Assembly: GCA_049515135.1 (NCBI GenBank) | Contig: JBEKUJ010000002.1 | Location: forward strand, 1 to 64,000 | Direction: 5' to 3' | DNA length: 64,000 bases | DNA from: Fen-1364 sp049515135 | GTDB taxonomy: Bacteria > Spirochaetota > Spirochaetia > SZUA-6 > Fen-1364 | In this document: in pieces, positions 34,172 to 42,369 of the stretch | Layout of the letters: each line of letters opens with the position of its first letter | Numbering within the stretch: position 1 is the stretch's first letter | Made by a program: the position numbers and the translations under genes | The notes under the pieces: generated by a model | What the model was told of the DNA's origin: nothing | What the model saw: only the letters and a program-made list of their open reading frames with translations | Database searches by the model: none

Positions 34172-34636
34172 ATGCGGACGGTGAGAAAGTGGGCTTTGAT
34201 GCTGTCGGCAGCGGGCCTTGTGCTCGTTCTGACCGGCTGCGGCCAGCTGATGAACGTCATCTACCCATCCAACGCGATTGCCGTGGACGTGCGGGTCATG
34301 GCATCGGCTCACCCGGATTGGGCCCGGCCCGGCTCCGTTACAACCGTCACCGCCACATCGGATGCGGGGCAGAGCTTCACCCAGTCCGCAGTGTCAGGAA
34401 GCTTTGACGGCACGTATGCGCACTTCCTGGTGGTCCTGACCAAGCTGCCCAACCAGAGGTACACCCTGGTTACTTCTTACACCGGGGCAGACGGGTCCAC
34501 GTATTACGCCTCTCCTGCTCCTGACGATTTCTTTGATCCCACGGGAACGGAGCTGAACCTGATCCAGATGCCCTACGCGTCCGGGACCCTGTCCTCCAAC
34601 GGCCATTCCATAAGCCTGACCGCATACATCAACTAG
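34172..34636 (+). CDS. Lipoprotein, paralogue of the 33587 gene
   Basis: 154 residues. Signal segment with lipobox LTGC, then QLMNVIYP as in the upstream paralogue, and a C-terminal AYIN. The start is ATG 34172 after AAGAGGA; a GTG at 34181 is also possible. A TATACT (34149-34154) 17 nt upstream suggests its own promoter, independent of the upstream pair. Confidence 0.75.
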   Translation: MRTVRKWALMLSAAGLVLVLTGCGQLMNVIYPSNAIAVDVRVMASAHPDWARPGSVTTVTATSDAGQSFTQSAVSGSFDGTYAHFLVVLTKLPNQRYTLVTSYTGADGSTYYASPAPDDFFDPTGTELNLIQMPYASGTLSSNGHSISLTAYIN

Positions 34637-34647
34637 TCCGGGAAGAA

Positions 34648-36018
34648 TCAATCCGCCACGGCTGGAAATGCGAGCCTGAACACGCTCCCGCCCTGGACAG
34701 CGACGTACTCCAGCGTTCCGCCGTTCTGCGCAGCCAAACTCCGGGACAGGTAGAGGCCGAGCCCCGTCCCCCCTGTCCCGGAGTATCGGGGAGCAAACAG
34801 CCGACGAGATGCCGCGGGCGTGATGCCGCCGGCATTGTCTTTGACCTCGAGGACAGCCCGACCGTCGACCCCCCGGCAGGAGATCTCGATGGTTTTCTGC
34901 TCTGCGAGTCCTTTGCAACGGAGGCTCTCCACTGCGTTTCTCACCAGGTTGTGCAGGATCTGCTCCACTTCGCTCTTTCTTGCATTGAACCTGACGCCGG
35001 GTGAAAGCACCGCCGGCATCAGGATGCCCTCCCCGCGATATCCTGCGCGAACGAGCCTGAGGAAGTACACAAGGTCCTGCTCCGAATCAATGACGCGCGG
35101 CTTCTCTCTTCCCTCCCGGCCGAGCCTCTCCAGGAGGGTGACAGCGGATTCCCGCCCTGCCTCGGCATGCTCCAGGAGCAACCGAAGACTCTCGTCCTTG
35201 CGGTCCGGCTCAGACCGATCCAGGCCCGCCTCCGCTACTGCCCGAATGTACGACAGTGTGTTCTTGAACTCGTGTGCCACACCGAGGACAAGGAGCCCGG
35301 CTGCCACAAGCCTGTCCTGTCGAGCAAGCGCAGTCTCATGATCCAGCACTCGCGCGTAGGCGGCATGGGGCAGCTTTTCCTGCAGCTCGAGGGCTGCAAG
35401 ACGCCCTTTCCATCCCGCCCGCGAGGGGTATCCCTCCTGGAAGACCAGCCATCCCAGGCAGAGGGAAAGGGAAAAGAGCGGGATGACTGCCAGATCCGGA
35501 TGCCGGATTCCCAGGGAAACGAGCACGGTGTCAGCCGCAGCCTCCACGATCCAGACGCACGCGGATATCAGGGCGGCAAAAAGTGGAGTGGAACGCGAAC
35601 CCCGGCCGATCCCGAGCATGAGCCTCACGGGAAAGGCAGCTGCTGCGCACGTCCCTGCCGCGTCAAAGACCGCAAAACCGATGGATCCGCGGCAGCCGAG
35701 AGCGCGTCCGACGACAAGGACGCTGACGAATACCATGCATGCCAGGGCCCAAGGCAGGCGCAGCCTCCCGTGGCGGGTTCTCCCCCGCGCCTCGATGAGG
35801 AAAGCCCCGGCAGCCCACAGGGTGACAACCGCAAGGACGCTTCCCGCCCCCAGGAGGAACGGAAATGCAAGCCCCACGGCGACCGCGCTGAGGAACAGCG
35901 ACAGGTACAGCGGCTCCTGCCTTCGCGCGCACCGCGGCGATCGCAGCGCAAGGAGCAGGGCCTCCGTGGCAAGGAGGGAGACGGTGACAGAGCCGAGGAG
36001 GAAGCCTACTTTTTCCAT
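34648..36018 (-). CDS. Membrane sensor histidine kinase (orphan)
   Basis: 456 residues. The N-terminal half (1-190) has about six transmembrane helices and no recognisable periplasmic sensor. The dimerisation His lies in LGVAHEFKNTLSYI, the N box in QILHNLVRNAVESL, G1 in VKDNAGGITP and G2 in GTGLGLYLSRSL. It should autophosphorylate and signal to a response regulator, but none is adjacent. It sits divergently from nothing obvious and ends 12 nt from the convergent lipoprotein gene. Confidence 0.9.
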   Translation of the reverse strand: MEKVGFLLGSVTVSLLATEALLLALRSPRCARRQEPLYLSLFLSAVAVGLAFPFLLGAGSVLAVVTLWAAGAFLIEARGRTRHGRLRLPWALACMVFVSVLVVGRALGCRGSIGFAVFDAAGTCAAAAFPVRLMLGIGRGSRSTPLFAALISACVWIVEAAADTVLVSLGIRHPDLAVIPLFSLSLCLGWLVFQEGYPSRAGWKGRLAALELQEKLPHAAYARVLDHETALARQDRLVAAGLLVLGVAHEFKNTLSYIRAVAEAGLDRSEPDRKDESLRLLLEHAEAGRESAVTLLERLGREGREKPRVIDSEQDLVYFLRLVRAGYRGEGILMPAVLSPGVRFNARKSEVEQILHNLVRNAVESLRCKGLAEQKTIEISCRGVDGRAVLEVKDNAGGITPAASRRLFAPRYSGTGGTGLGLYLSRSLAAQNGGTLEYVAVQGGSVFRLAFPAVAD

Positions 36019-36033
36019 GAAAGGGATGCTATG

Positions 36034-37164
36034 TCATTGCTTCAACTCGGACAAGGGGATGGGCTTGGGGCTTTTCTCCTCACCATTGACGCTGGCAAGC
36101 TCCTTGAGAAGCTCTTTTGCCCTGGCGGAGACTTTCGTGGGGACTTTGACGACGAGCTTGATGTACATGTCGCCGCGCCGGCTGGGGCTGTGCAGCTCCG
36201 GGATCCCCTCCCCTTTGAGCCGCAGTATCCGGCCGTTCTGCGTTCCGGCCGGCACGGACACCCGGACCGACTTGTCATCCAGCGTTGTGACCACGATGTC
36301 CGAGCCGAGGGCCGCCTGGGTGAATGAGATGGGGACTGCGCAATACACGTCATTGCCGTCCCTCTCGTACAACTCGTGCGCCTGGACCTTGAGGAAAATA
36401 TACAGGTCGCCGTCCCGGGCTCCGTTCGTGCCGCCATCGCCCTGGCCGGCCAGACTGAGCCTTTTTCCATCCTCTATGCCGGGGGGAATCGTGACCGTGA
36501 TTGTCCGGTTGCGGCGCACGAGGCCGGTCCCGCGACAGGCGGCGCAGGGCTTCTCCACGATTTCCCCTTCTCCGTTGCAGCCGGGGCACGTGGAGGCGAT
36601 GGAGAAGAATCCGGAGTTCCTTCGCACCTGCCCGGAGCCGCCGCAGGTGGGACACAGCTTGCGGCCGGTCCCTTTGTCCGCTCCCGTTCCCCCGCAGACC
36701 TCGCAACGTTCCGCCCGCGCGTACGAGATCTCCCGTTTCGTGCCGAACGCGGCCTCGAGGAAGGAGACTTCCATGTCATACCTGAGGTCGGAGCCCTGCT
36801 GACTGAAGCCGCGGGACGACCTGCGGCGGCTTCCCGTGGACCCGAAGAAGGAATCGAAGAAGCCGCTGAAGTCCCCGAAGATATCTTCGAACCCCTGGAA
36901 GATCGTGGAAAAGTCCTGGGCGGTCGGCTGGCCCATGCCGTTGACTCCGGCAAACCCGTACTGGTCGTAGGCGCGCCGCTTCCGGTCATCTGCCAGGATC
37001 TCGTATGCCTCGGTGGCCTCCTTGAACTTCTCCTCCGCGTCCTTGTCCCCGGAGTTGCGGTCAGGGTGGTACTTTATGGCAAGCTGCCGGTAGGCCTTCT
37101 TTATCTCGTCCCGGGAGGCGCCCTTGGCGACTCCCAGCACCTCGTAGAAATCTCGTTTAGCCAT
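36034..37164 (-). CDS. dnaJ: Chaperone protein DnaJ
   Basis: 376 residues. The J domain includes KYHPDRN (HPD). The G/F-rich linker spans about 75-115. Four zinc-finger repeats follow: CEVCGGTG, CPTCGGSG, CPGCNGEG, CAACRGTG. The C-terminal substrate-binding and dimerisation regions are complete. It stimulates the DnaK ATPase. It lies 6 nt after dnaK in a grpE-dnaK-dnaJ operon. Confidence 0.97.
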   Translation of the reverse strand: MAKRDFYEVLGVAKGASRDEIKKAYRQLAIKYHPDRNSGDKDAEEKFKEATEAYEILADDRKRRAYDQYGFAGVNGMGQPTAQDFSTIFQGFEDIFGDFSGFFDSFFGSTGSRRRSSRGFSQQGSDLRYDMEVSFLEAAFGTKREISYARAERCEVCGGTGADKGTGRKLCPTCGGSGQVRRNSGFFSIASTCPGCNGEGEIVEKPCAACRGTGLVRRNRTITVTIPPGIEDGKRLSLAGQGDGGTNGARDGDLYIFLKVQAHELYERDGNDVYCAVPISFTQAALGSDIVVTTLDDKSVRVSVPAGTQNGRILRLKGEGIPELHSPSRRGDMYIKLVVKVPTKVSARAKELLKELASVNGEEKSPKPIPLSELKQ

Positions 37165-37170
37165 GAGCTC

Positions 37171-39111
37171 TCATGTTTTCTTCTCGTCGTCGACTACTTC
37201 GTAGTCGGCGTCTTCGGGCGCCTGCGGACGCGGAGCCTTGCCGCCGCCCCGAGGGGAGCGTTCTGCGGTGGCCGAGCCGTTTCCGGAAGTGCCTGGCGCC
37301 TCGCGAGTCTCGGTCCTTGCACTGTACACTTCCTCTGCCAGCCGATAGGCAGCCTTCTTCAAGGCCTCCGTTTTGGTCCGTATGAGGGGAACGTCGCGGC
37401 TCTCCATGGCAGCCCGAAGCTGCGCCAGCGCAGCTTCGATGGCTGCCCGTTCTTCCGATCCCACCCGGTCTCCGTAGTCGCCCAGCGACTTTTCGGTCGA
37501 ATAAAGAAGGCTGTCTGCGTCGTTTCTCGCCTCCGCCCTTTCCCGCTCCATCCTGTCCATCGCCGCATTGGATTCAGCTTCCTTCACCATGCGTCGGATC
37601 TCCTCCTCGGAGAGCCCTGAGGAGCTTTCGATACGGATCTTCTGCTCCTTGCCCGTGCCGAGGTCCTTTGCGGAGACATGCACGATGCCGTTTGCATCGA
37701 TGTCGAAGGTCACGTCGATCTGGGGAACGCCGCGAGAAGCGGGAGGAATGCCCACCAGGTCGAACCTGCCCAGGGTCCGGTTCTGGGCCGCCATTTCGCG
37801 CTCTCCCTGCAGGACATGGATGGACACAGCGGTCTGGCTGTCAGAGGCCGTGGAGAAGGTCTGGCTCTTGCGGGTGGGGATTGTTGTGTTGCGCTCGATG
37901 AGCTTCGTGAAGACGCCGCCCAGCGTCTCAATGCCCAGGGAGAGGGGGGTAACGTCCAGCAGGAGGACGTCCTTGATGTCGCCGCCGAGGATTCCTCCCT
38001 GGATGGAGGCGCCCACGGCGACAACCTCGTCGGGATTGACCCCCTTGCTCCCTTCCTTGCCGAATATGTCCTTGACCAGCGCCTGGACGGCGGGAATGCG
38101 AGTGGAGCCCCCGACCAGGATGACATGGTCGATGTCCATCGGCTTGAGGCCGGCATCCTGCAGGGCCTGCAGGCAGGGGCCGCGGGTCTTTTCGAAGAGG
38201 TCCGCCAGGAGATGCTCCAGCTTTGCGCGCGTAAGAGTGTAGTTCAGGTGCTTGGGACCCGTCTGGTCCGCCGTGATGAACGGAAGGTTGATGGTGGTGG
38301 CCTGCGTGCTGGACAGCTCGATCTTCGCCTTCTCCGCAGCCTCCTTGAGACGTTGAAGGGCCATTCGGTCCCCGGAAAGGTCAATGCCGTTCTCCTGCTT
38401 GAACTCGACCACGATCCATTCAATGATGCGCTGGTCAAAGTCATCCCCGCCGAGATGGGTGTCCCCGTTGGTTGACTTCACCTCGAAGACGCCGTCCCCG
38501 AGCTCCAGGATGGAGATGTCGAAGGTTCCTCCTCCGAGATCGTACACCGCTATGGTCTCCTCCCTGCCCCCCTTGTCCAGCCCGTAGGCAAGCGCGGCGG
38601 CCGTCGGCTCGTTGACGATCCGCTTGACGTCCAGACCGGCAATCCTTCCCGCATCCTTGGTGGCCTGGCGTTGGGCGTCGTTGAAGTATGCAGGGACCGT
38701 TATGACCGCCTCCGTGACGGGCTCCCCGAGGTAGTCCTCTGCGGTCTTCTTCATCTTCTGGAGAATGGCGGCGGAGATCTCAGGCGGCGAATAGAGAGTG
38801 CCGCGGACCTGGACGCGCACGTCGTTGCCGGCGTCTGTGACGGCGAAGGGGACCCTGCGGATTTCCTCGCTCACCTCCGCATACCTGCGCCCCATGAACC
38901 TCTTGATCGAATACACGGTGTTCTCAGGGTTCGTGATCATCTGGTTCTTGGCCGGCTGGCCCACCAGACGCTCTCCCTTGTCCGTGAAAGCAACGACTGA
39001 GGGAGTTGTGCGCTGCCCTTCCGAGTTCTGGATCACAATGGGCTGGCTGCCTTCCATGATGGCGACGCACGAGTTCGTCGTTCCGAGGTCGATACCTATG
39101 ATCTTGCCCAT
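37171..39111 (-). CDS. dnaK: Chaperone protein DnaK (Hsp70)
   Basis: 646 residues, a normal length. Hsp70 signatures include IGIDLGTTNSCVA, VYDLGGGTFDIS and VILVGGSTRIPAVQ. A disordered tail (about 605-646) ends in EVVDDEKKT-like acidic sequence. It folds and protects proteins in an ATP-dependent cycle with DnaJ and GrpE. Confidence 0.98.
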   Translation of the reverse strand: MGKIIGIDLGTTNSCVAIMEGSQPIVIQNSEGQRTTPSVVAFTDKGERLVGQPAKNQMITNPENTVYSIKRFMGRRYAEVSEEIRRVPFAVTDAGNDVRVQVRGTLYSPPEISAAILQKMKKTAEDYLGEPVTEAVITVPAYFNDAQRQATKDAGRIAGLDVKRIVNEPTAAALAYGLDKGGREETIAVYDLGGGTFDISILELGDGVFEVKSTNGDTHLGGDDFDQRIIEWIVVEFKQENGIDLSGDRMALQRLKEAAEKAKIELSSTQATTINLPFITADQTGPKHLNYTLTRAKLEHLLADLFEKTRGPCLQALQDAGLKPMDIDHVILVGGSTRIPAVQALVKDIFGKEGSKGVNPDEVVAVGASIQGGILGGDIKDVLLLDVTPLSLGIETLGGVFTKLIERNTTIPTRKSQTFSTASDSQTAVSIHVLQGEREMAAQNRTLGRFDLVGIPPASRGVPQIDVTFDIDANGIVHVSAKDLGTGKEQKIRIESSSGLSEEEIRRMVKEAESNAAMDRMERERAEARNDADSLLYSTEKSLGDYGDRVGSEERAAIEAALAQLRAAMESRDVPLIRTKTEALKKAAYRLAEEVYSARTETREAPGTSGNGSATAERSPRGGGKAPRPQAPEDADYEVVDDEKKT

Positions 39112-39123
39112 CCGGGGATCTCC

Positions 39124-39768
39124 CTATTTCCCGTCCCCGCCGGTCGGGGAGTTGGCACTCTCATTTACAGCCCCGGTTTCTCCCTGCGCCGGCACCATCA
39201 CCTTCACGCGCGCCGGCCTCAGGACCCGTTCGTGCAGGTAGTACCCCTTCTGATAATCTTCCACCACAGTGGGCTTGGAGTCCACCGGACCTTCCACTCG
39301 CTGCACGGCTTCATGTCTGTTGGGGTCAAAGGCTTCACCCACAGAGACAAAGCGCTTCAGGCCCCAGCGGTTCTCGAGCATTTCAACGAGCTGCTTCTCG
39401 ATCATCGTTATGCCCTGGAGGAACGAGCCGAAGTCCTTCGACTCCTCCCCCGAATGGATGGCGCGCTCAAAATCGTCGATCAATCCGATCAGGTCGCTCA
39501 ACAGGGCGGCGTTTGCGTACCGGGATGCGTCCTCCCTTTCCCTGATCATGCGCTTTCGAAAGTTCTCGAAATCCGCCTGCTTGCGCAGGAGCTTGTCCTT
39601 GAGATCTGCGACTTCAGCCGAAAGCGTCTTCGCATCCGCGCCTGGTGCGGGCGCAGGGGCGAACTGCTGCTCGGCCCCTTTCTGGTCGGAAACGCCGCCC
39701 TTCGGCGCGCCCCCGGGGACGTTTTGCGCCCCGTCGAAGACCTCTGGCTGGTCTTTTTTCTTCGACAT
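39124..39768 (-). CDS. grpE: Nucleotide exchange factor GrpE
   Basis: 214 residues. A low-complexity N-terminus is followed by the long helix (KDKLLRKQADFENFRKRM) and the beta domain with FDPNRHEAVQRV and VVEDYQKGYYLHERVLRPA. It releases ADP from DnaK. It is the first gene of the operon, and no hrcA gene or CIRCE element is visible upstream. Confidence 0.96.
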   Translation of the reverse strand: MSKKKDQPEVFDGAQNVPGGAPKGGVSDQKGAEQQFAPAPAPGADAKTLSAEVADLKDKLLRKQADFENFRKRMIREREDASRYANAALLSDLIGLIDDFERAIHSGEESKDFGSFLQGITMIEKQLVEMLENRWGLKRFVSVGEAFDPNRHEAVQRVEGPVDSKPTVVEDYQKGYYLHERVLRPARVKVMVPAQGETGAVNESANSPTGGDGK

Positions 39769-39800
39769 CGATACCGCCTGCTTAAGAAGAGTTTACCTAA

Positions 39801-39829
39801 AAATAATAGATGATTTCGGACTAGGTCAA
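39801..39829 (-). promoter_or_regulatory. Promoter of the grpE-dnaK-dnaJ operon
   Basis: On the minus strand TTGACC (39829-39824), 17 bp, TTATTT (39806-39801), or TATTAT at 15 bp spacing. The -35 overlaps the last codons of pgi. I saw no CIRCE inverted repeat. Confidence 0.5.
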
Positions 39830-41193
39830 GCTTTTTCCCTTGCCCTGAATACCAGACCGGGGTCCCCCTGGGGAATGCCCTCCACTTCCCTTCGTTTTGC
39901 CTCATATCCGGGACGCCCCATGATTCCGTAGGCGAACTGCTTCCCTTCCTCGACACCCGGCTGGTCCAGGGGGTCGATGCCAAAGAGCCCGCCAGCGGCA
40001 ACCGTCTGCACCTCCAGGAGATGGTAGTACTCTCCCACATTCTCCGCGTTGATGGTCGGGAAGACAATGCGCGTGACAGGACGGCCTGCTTTCCAGAGAG
40101 CGATCTCCGTTGCCAGCTCCTCGGCGGCAAGAAGCTCGTTCAGGGAATGGCCGCCCAGATAGGAAACCGCTTCCAGGTCTGAAGGGGGGATGGGGACGGT
40201 CTTTTCGAAGCTTTCCACGGCAAGGAAGGTATAGACCTTGTCATCAGGACCTTCCTTATAGAGCTGCACCTGGGAATGCTGGTCTGTGACCCCGAGAGCC
40301 TTGATGGGCGTGGGCCCGACGGAAACTATCCTTCCATCAGTTGACTTGCGCTTTCCCAGGCTTTCCGCCCAGAGCTGGCGGTACCAGTCCGCCATGAGGT
40401 AGAGCTGGTCGGAATAGGCGAACATCACCGAGATCCGCCGTCCCCCCATCCAGGCCATATGGTGAAGCGCGGCCCCCAGGTACGCTGGGTTTTCCATGAG
40501 CTCAGCGCTTCCCAGGCGCCCATCCATAGCCGCGGCCCCGGCCAGCAAGCCCTTGATATCGATGCCAAGAAGCGCCGCGGGGAGAAGGCCGACCGGGGTG
40601 AGCACTGAGAACCGGCCCCCCACTCCGTCGGGGACCTCAAAGCTTGCGTACCCCTCCTCATTCGCAATCCTGCGCAGGGCGCCCTTGCTCTTGTCCGTGG
40701 TGACGATGATCCGGTCTTTCGCGCCCTTGCCTCCCAGGGCATCCGTGAACCATTTGCGGAAAACCAGGAACTCAGACATGGTCTCCGCGGTGTCGCCCGA
40801 CTTCGTTATGACGTTCAGGACCGTTTCTCTGGGGTCAAGCGCCTCGAGATACGAGCCAATGCGTACCGGGTCGATGTTGTCCAGGACCGCGAGGCGTGGC
40901 GCAGGCTCGAGGGCGGGGAAAGGGGTTCGGAGGGCGGAATTGAGGGAAAGGAGGCCAAGAGCCGAACCGCCAATGCCCAGCACAACGACGTTCTTGTACC
41001 CCCCCTTCATCCGCGCAGCGAGCTTTTCGATGGGCCCCGCATCCTGCCTGGGCAGGTCGTAAAAAGGCAGCGCACCGGACTTGCGGCGCGAGCCCAGATC
41101 CGCGTGGAGGGTCCGGATCTTGTCGCGATACGACTCAACCAGCTCCCTGGACAGGGGCGGGATCATCCTTCGATAATCCACTGCAATCGACAT
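39826..41193 (-). CDS. pgi: Glucose-6-phosphate isomerase
   Basis: 455 residues, the short bacterial form. VLGIGGSALGLLSL, ITKSGDTAETMSEF, VGGRFSVLTPVGL and QLYKEGPDDKVYTF are PGI blocks, and the late PLDQPGVEEGKQFAYGIMG provides the catalytic Lys region. It interconverts glucose-6-phosphate and fructose-6-phosphate. It starts 3 nt after the DUF362 gene, probably in the same operon as the SpiroCoCo protein. Confidence 0.96.
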   Translation of the reverse strand: MSIAVDYRRMIPPLSRELVESYRDKIRTLHADLGSRRKSGALPFYDLPRQDAGPIEKLAARMKGGYKNVVVLGIGGSALGLLSLNSALRTPFPALEPAPRLAVLDNIDPVRIGSYLEALDPRETVLNVITKSGDTAETMSEFLVFRKWFTDALGGKGAKDRIIVTTDKSKGALRRIANEEGYASFEVPDGVGGRFSVLTPVGLLPAALLGIDIKGLLAGAAAMDGRLGSAELMENPAYLGAALHHMAWMGGRRISVMFAYSDQLYLMADWYRQLWAESLGKRKSTDGRIVSVGPTPIKALGVTDQHSQVQLYKEGPDDKVYTFLAVESFEKTVPIPPSDLEAVSYLGGHSLNELLAAEELATEIALWKAGRPVTRIVFPTINAENVGEYYHLLEVQTVAAGGLFGIDPLDQPGVEEGKQFAYGIMGRPGYEAKRREVEGIPQGDPGLVFRAREKA

Positions 41194-41196
41194 CGT

Positions 41197-42366
41197 CTAC
41201 CTCCGGCTCTCGAAAATGCCTGCCAGGGGCGCTCGACGGATCCTGATGGCACCCGTTGGACAGGTCTCCTGGCAACAGTAACACCGGATGCAGGTCGAGT
41301 ACAGGTAGCGCGGCACGCTGCGCGTGGCGCCCTCATTCCCCCATTGCAGGGACTTGGGGACCGTGGGGCAAGCCTCCACGCACTGACCGCAGCGGGAACA
41401 CTCTGCAGCGCTGATAACGGGCTTTGAGACGATAAGGTCCTTGGCAATGCGTATGAGGAAACCGGGCACATTCTGGCCAAGGGGCCGGACGCGAACGTCA
41501 AGGTCGGAGCACACGTATTTTTCCAGAGGTTCGCCAAGGAGCTCGATCTTCCCAGCCCTGGCGTTCCCCAGGCCGGCTTCATCCGCCATGCGGATGAAAG
41601 GAACCGTGAAGGGGTCGATGCCCATGATCCTGCATCCCACAGCGTCCGCCGCGACCGGGTCCGTCGTGATGACCAGAAGGCCGACGCCGCGAAGCCGGCC
41701 GTTGGCCGGGCCGTTTCCCTCCATGACCGTGATGGCATCCATGACCACAAGCACGGCTGGAAAGGCTCCGTTCAGGTCAACGATCATCCTGGAAAAGCTC
41801 TCCACGTCGGGATGCGTGACGTGGTACTCCCCCTTGCGGCCCCCGGGGATGAGGCCGAAAGTGTTCTTCAGCGCACCCGTCATGGCGGTCAGACCGTGGG
41901 TCTTGAGGCGCGGGAGGCTCACGATCCCTCCCGCCTCGACGGCTCCTTTCGCCACGGTGAACCGACGGTCCAGCGCTCCGCGCGGAAACCTTACATCCAC
42001 CCCGGCCTCGAAATCTGCCAACGGTACGCCGAGCGCCTCGGCTTCAGCCTGGATGCCGCTGGCGCGGGCCACGGCAAGAGTGGTGAACATGCCATTGGGT
42101 GAGTCCCCGTATGCAAGAGCAAAGCCCCGGTCTTTCAGAAAGCCGGCAACCGCGGAAAAGACCGCCGGATGCGTTGTGACTCCTTTGTCTGCGGGCGCCG
42201 GACGAAGCAGGTTCGGCTTGAGAAGAAGGCGCCTGCCGTTCAGGCCGGGGAGCGTCGGCACGGCGCCGCTACCCAGCAGAGCGAGGCCCCGGCGAACCGC
42301 CGCGCTGACGCGTTCACGGTCATAGTCGGGGCACGCAACCAGCGCAACCCGGGACGCGGTATCCAC
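41197..42366 (-). CDS. DUF362 protein with a C-terminal ferredoxin-like domain
   Basis: 389 residues. The DUF362 region spans 1-300 (LLLKPNLLRPAPADKGVTTHP in part, LPRLKTHGLTAMTGALKNTFG in part). The C-terminus binds two 4Fe-4S clusters: CSRCGQCVEACP and CIRCYCCQETCP. Such proteins are thought to be redox enzymes of unknown substrate. The start is GTG 42366, 3 nt after the SpiroCoCo stop. Confidence 0.88.
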   Translation of the reverse strand: MDTASRVALVACPDYDRERVSAAVRRGLALLGSGAVPTLPGLNGRRLLLKPNLLRPAPADKGVTTHPAVFSAVAGFLKDRGFALAYGDSPNGMFTTLAVARASGIQAEAEALGVPLADFEAGVDVRFPRGALDRRFTVAKGAVEAGGIVSLPRLKTHGLTAMTGALKNTFGLIPGGRKGEYHVTHPDVESFSRMIVDLNGAFPAVLVVMDAITVMEGNGPANGRLRGVGLLVITTDPVAADAVGCRIMGIDPFTVPFIRMADEAGLGNARAGKIELLGEPLEKYVCSDLDVRVRPLGQNVPGFLIRIAKDLIVSKPVISAAECSRCGQCVEACPTVPKSLQWGNEGATRSVPRYLYSTCIRCYCCQETCPTGAIRIRRAPLAGIFESRR

Positions 42367-42369
42367 AGC

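Noticed and set aside
35167..36327. 386-codon open frame on the plus strand
   Set aside because: Crosses the histidine kinase and dnaJ on the other strand; no start signal or domain.
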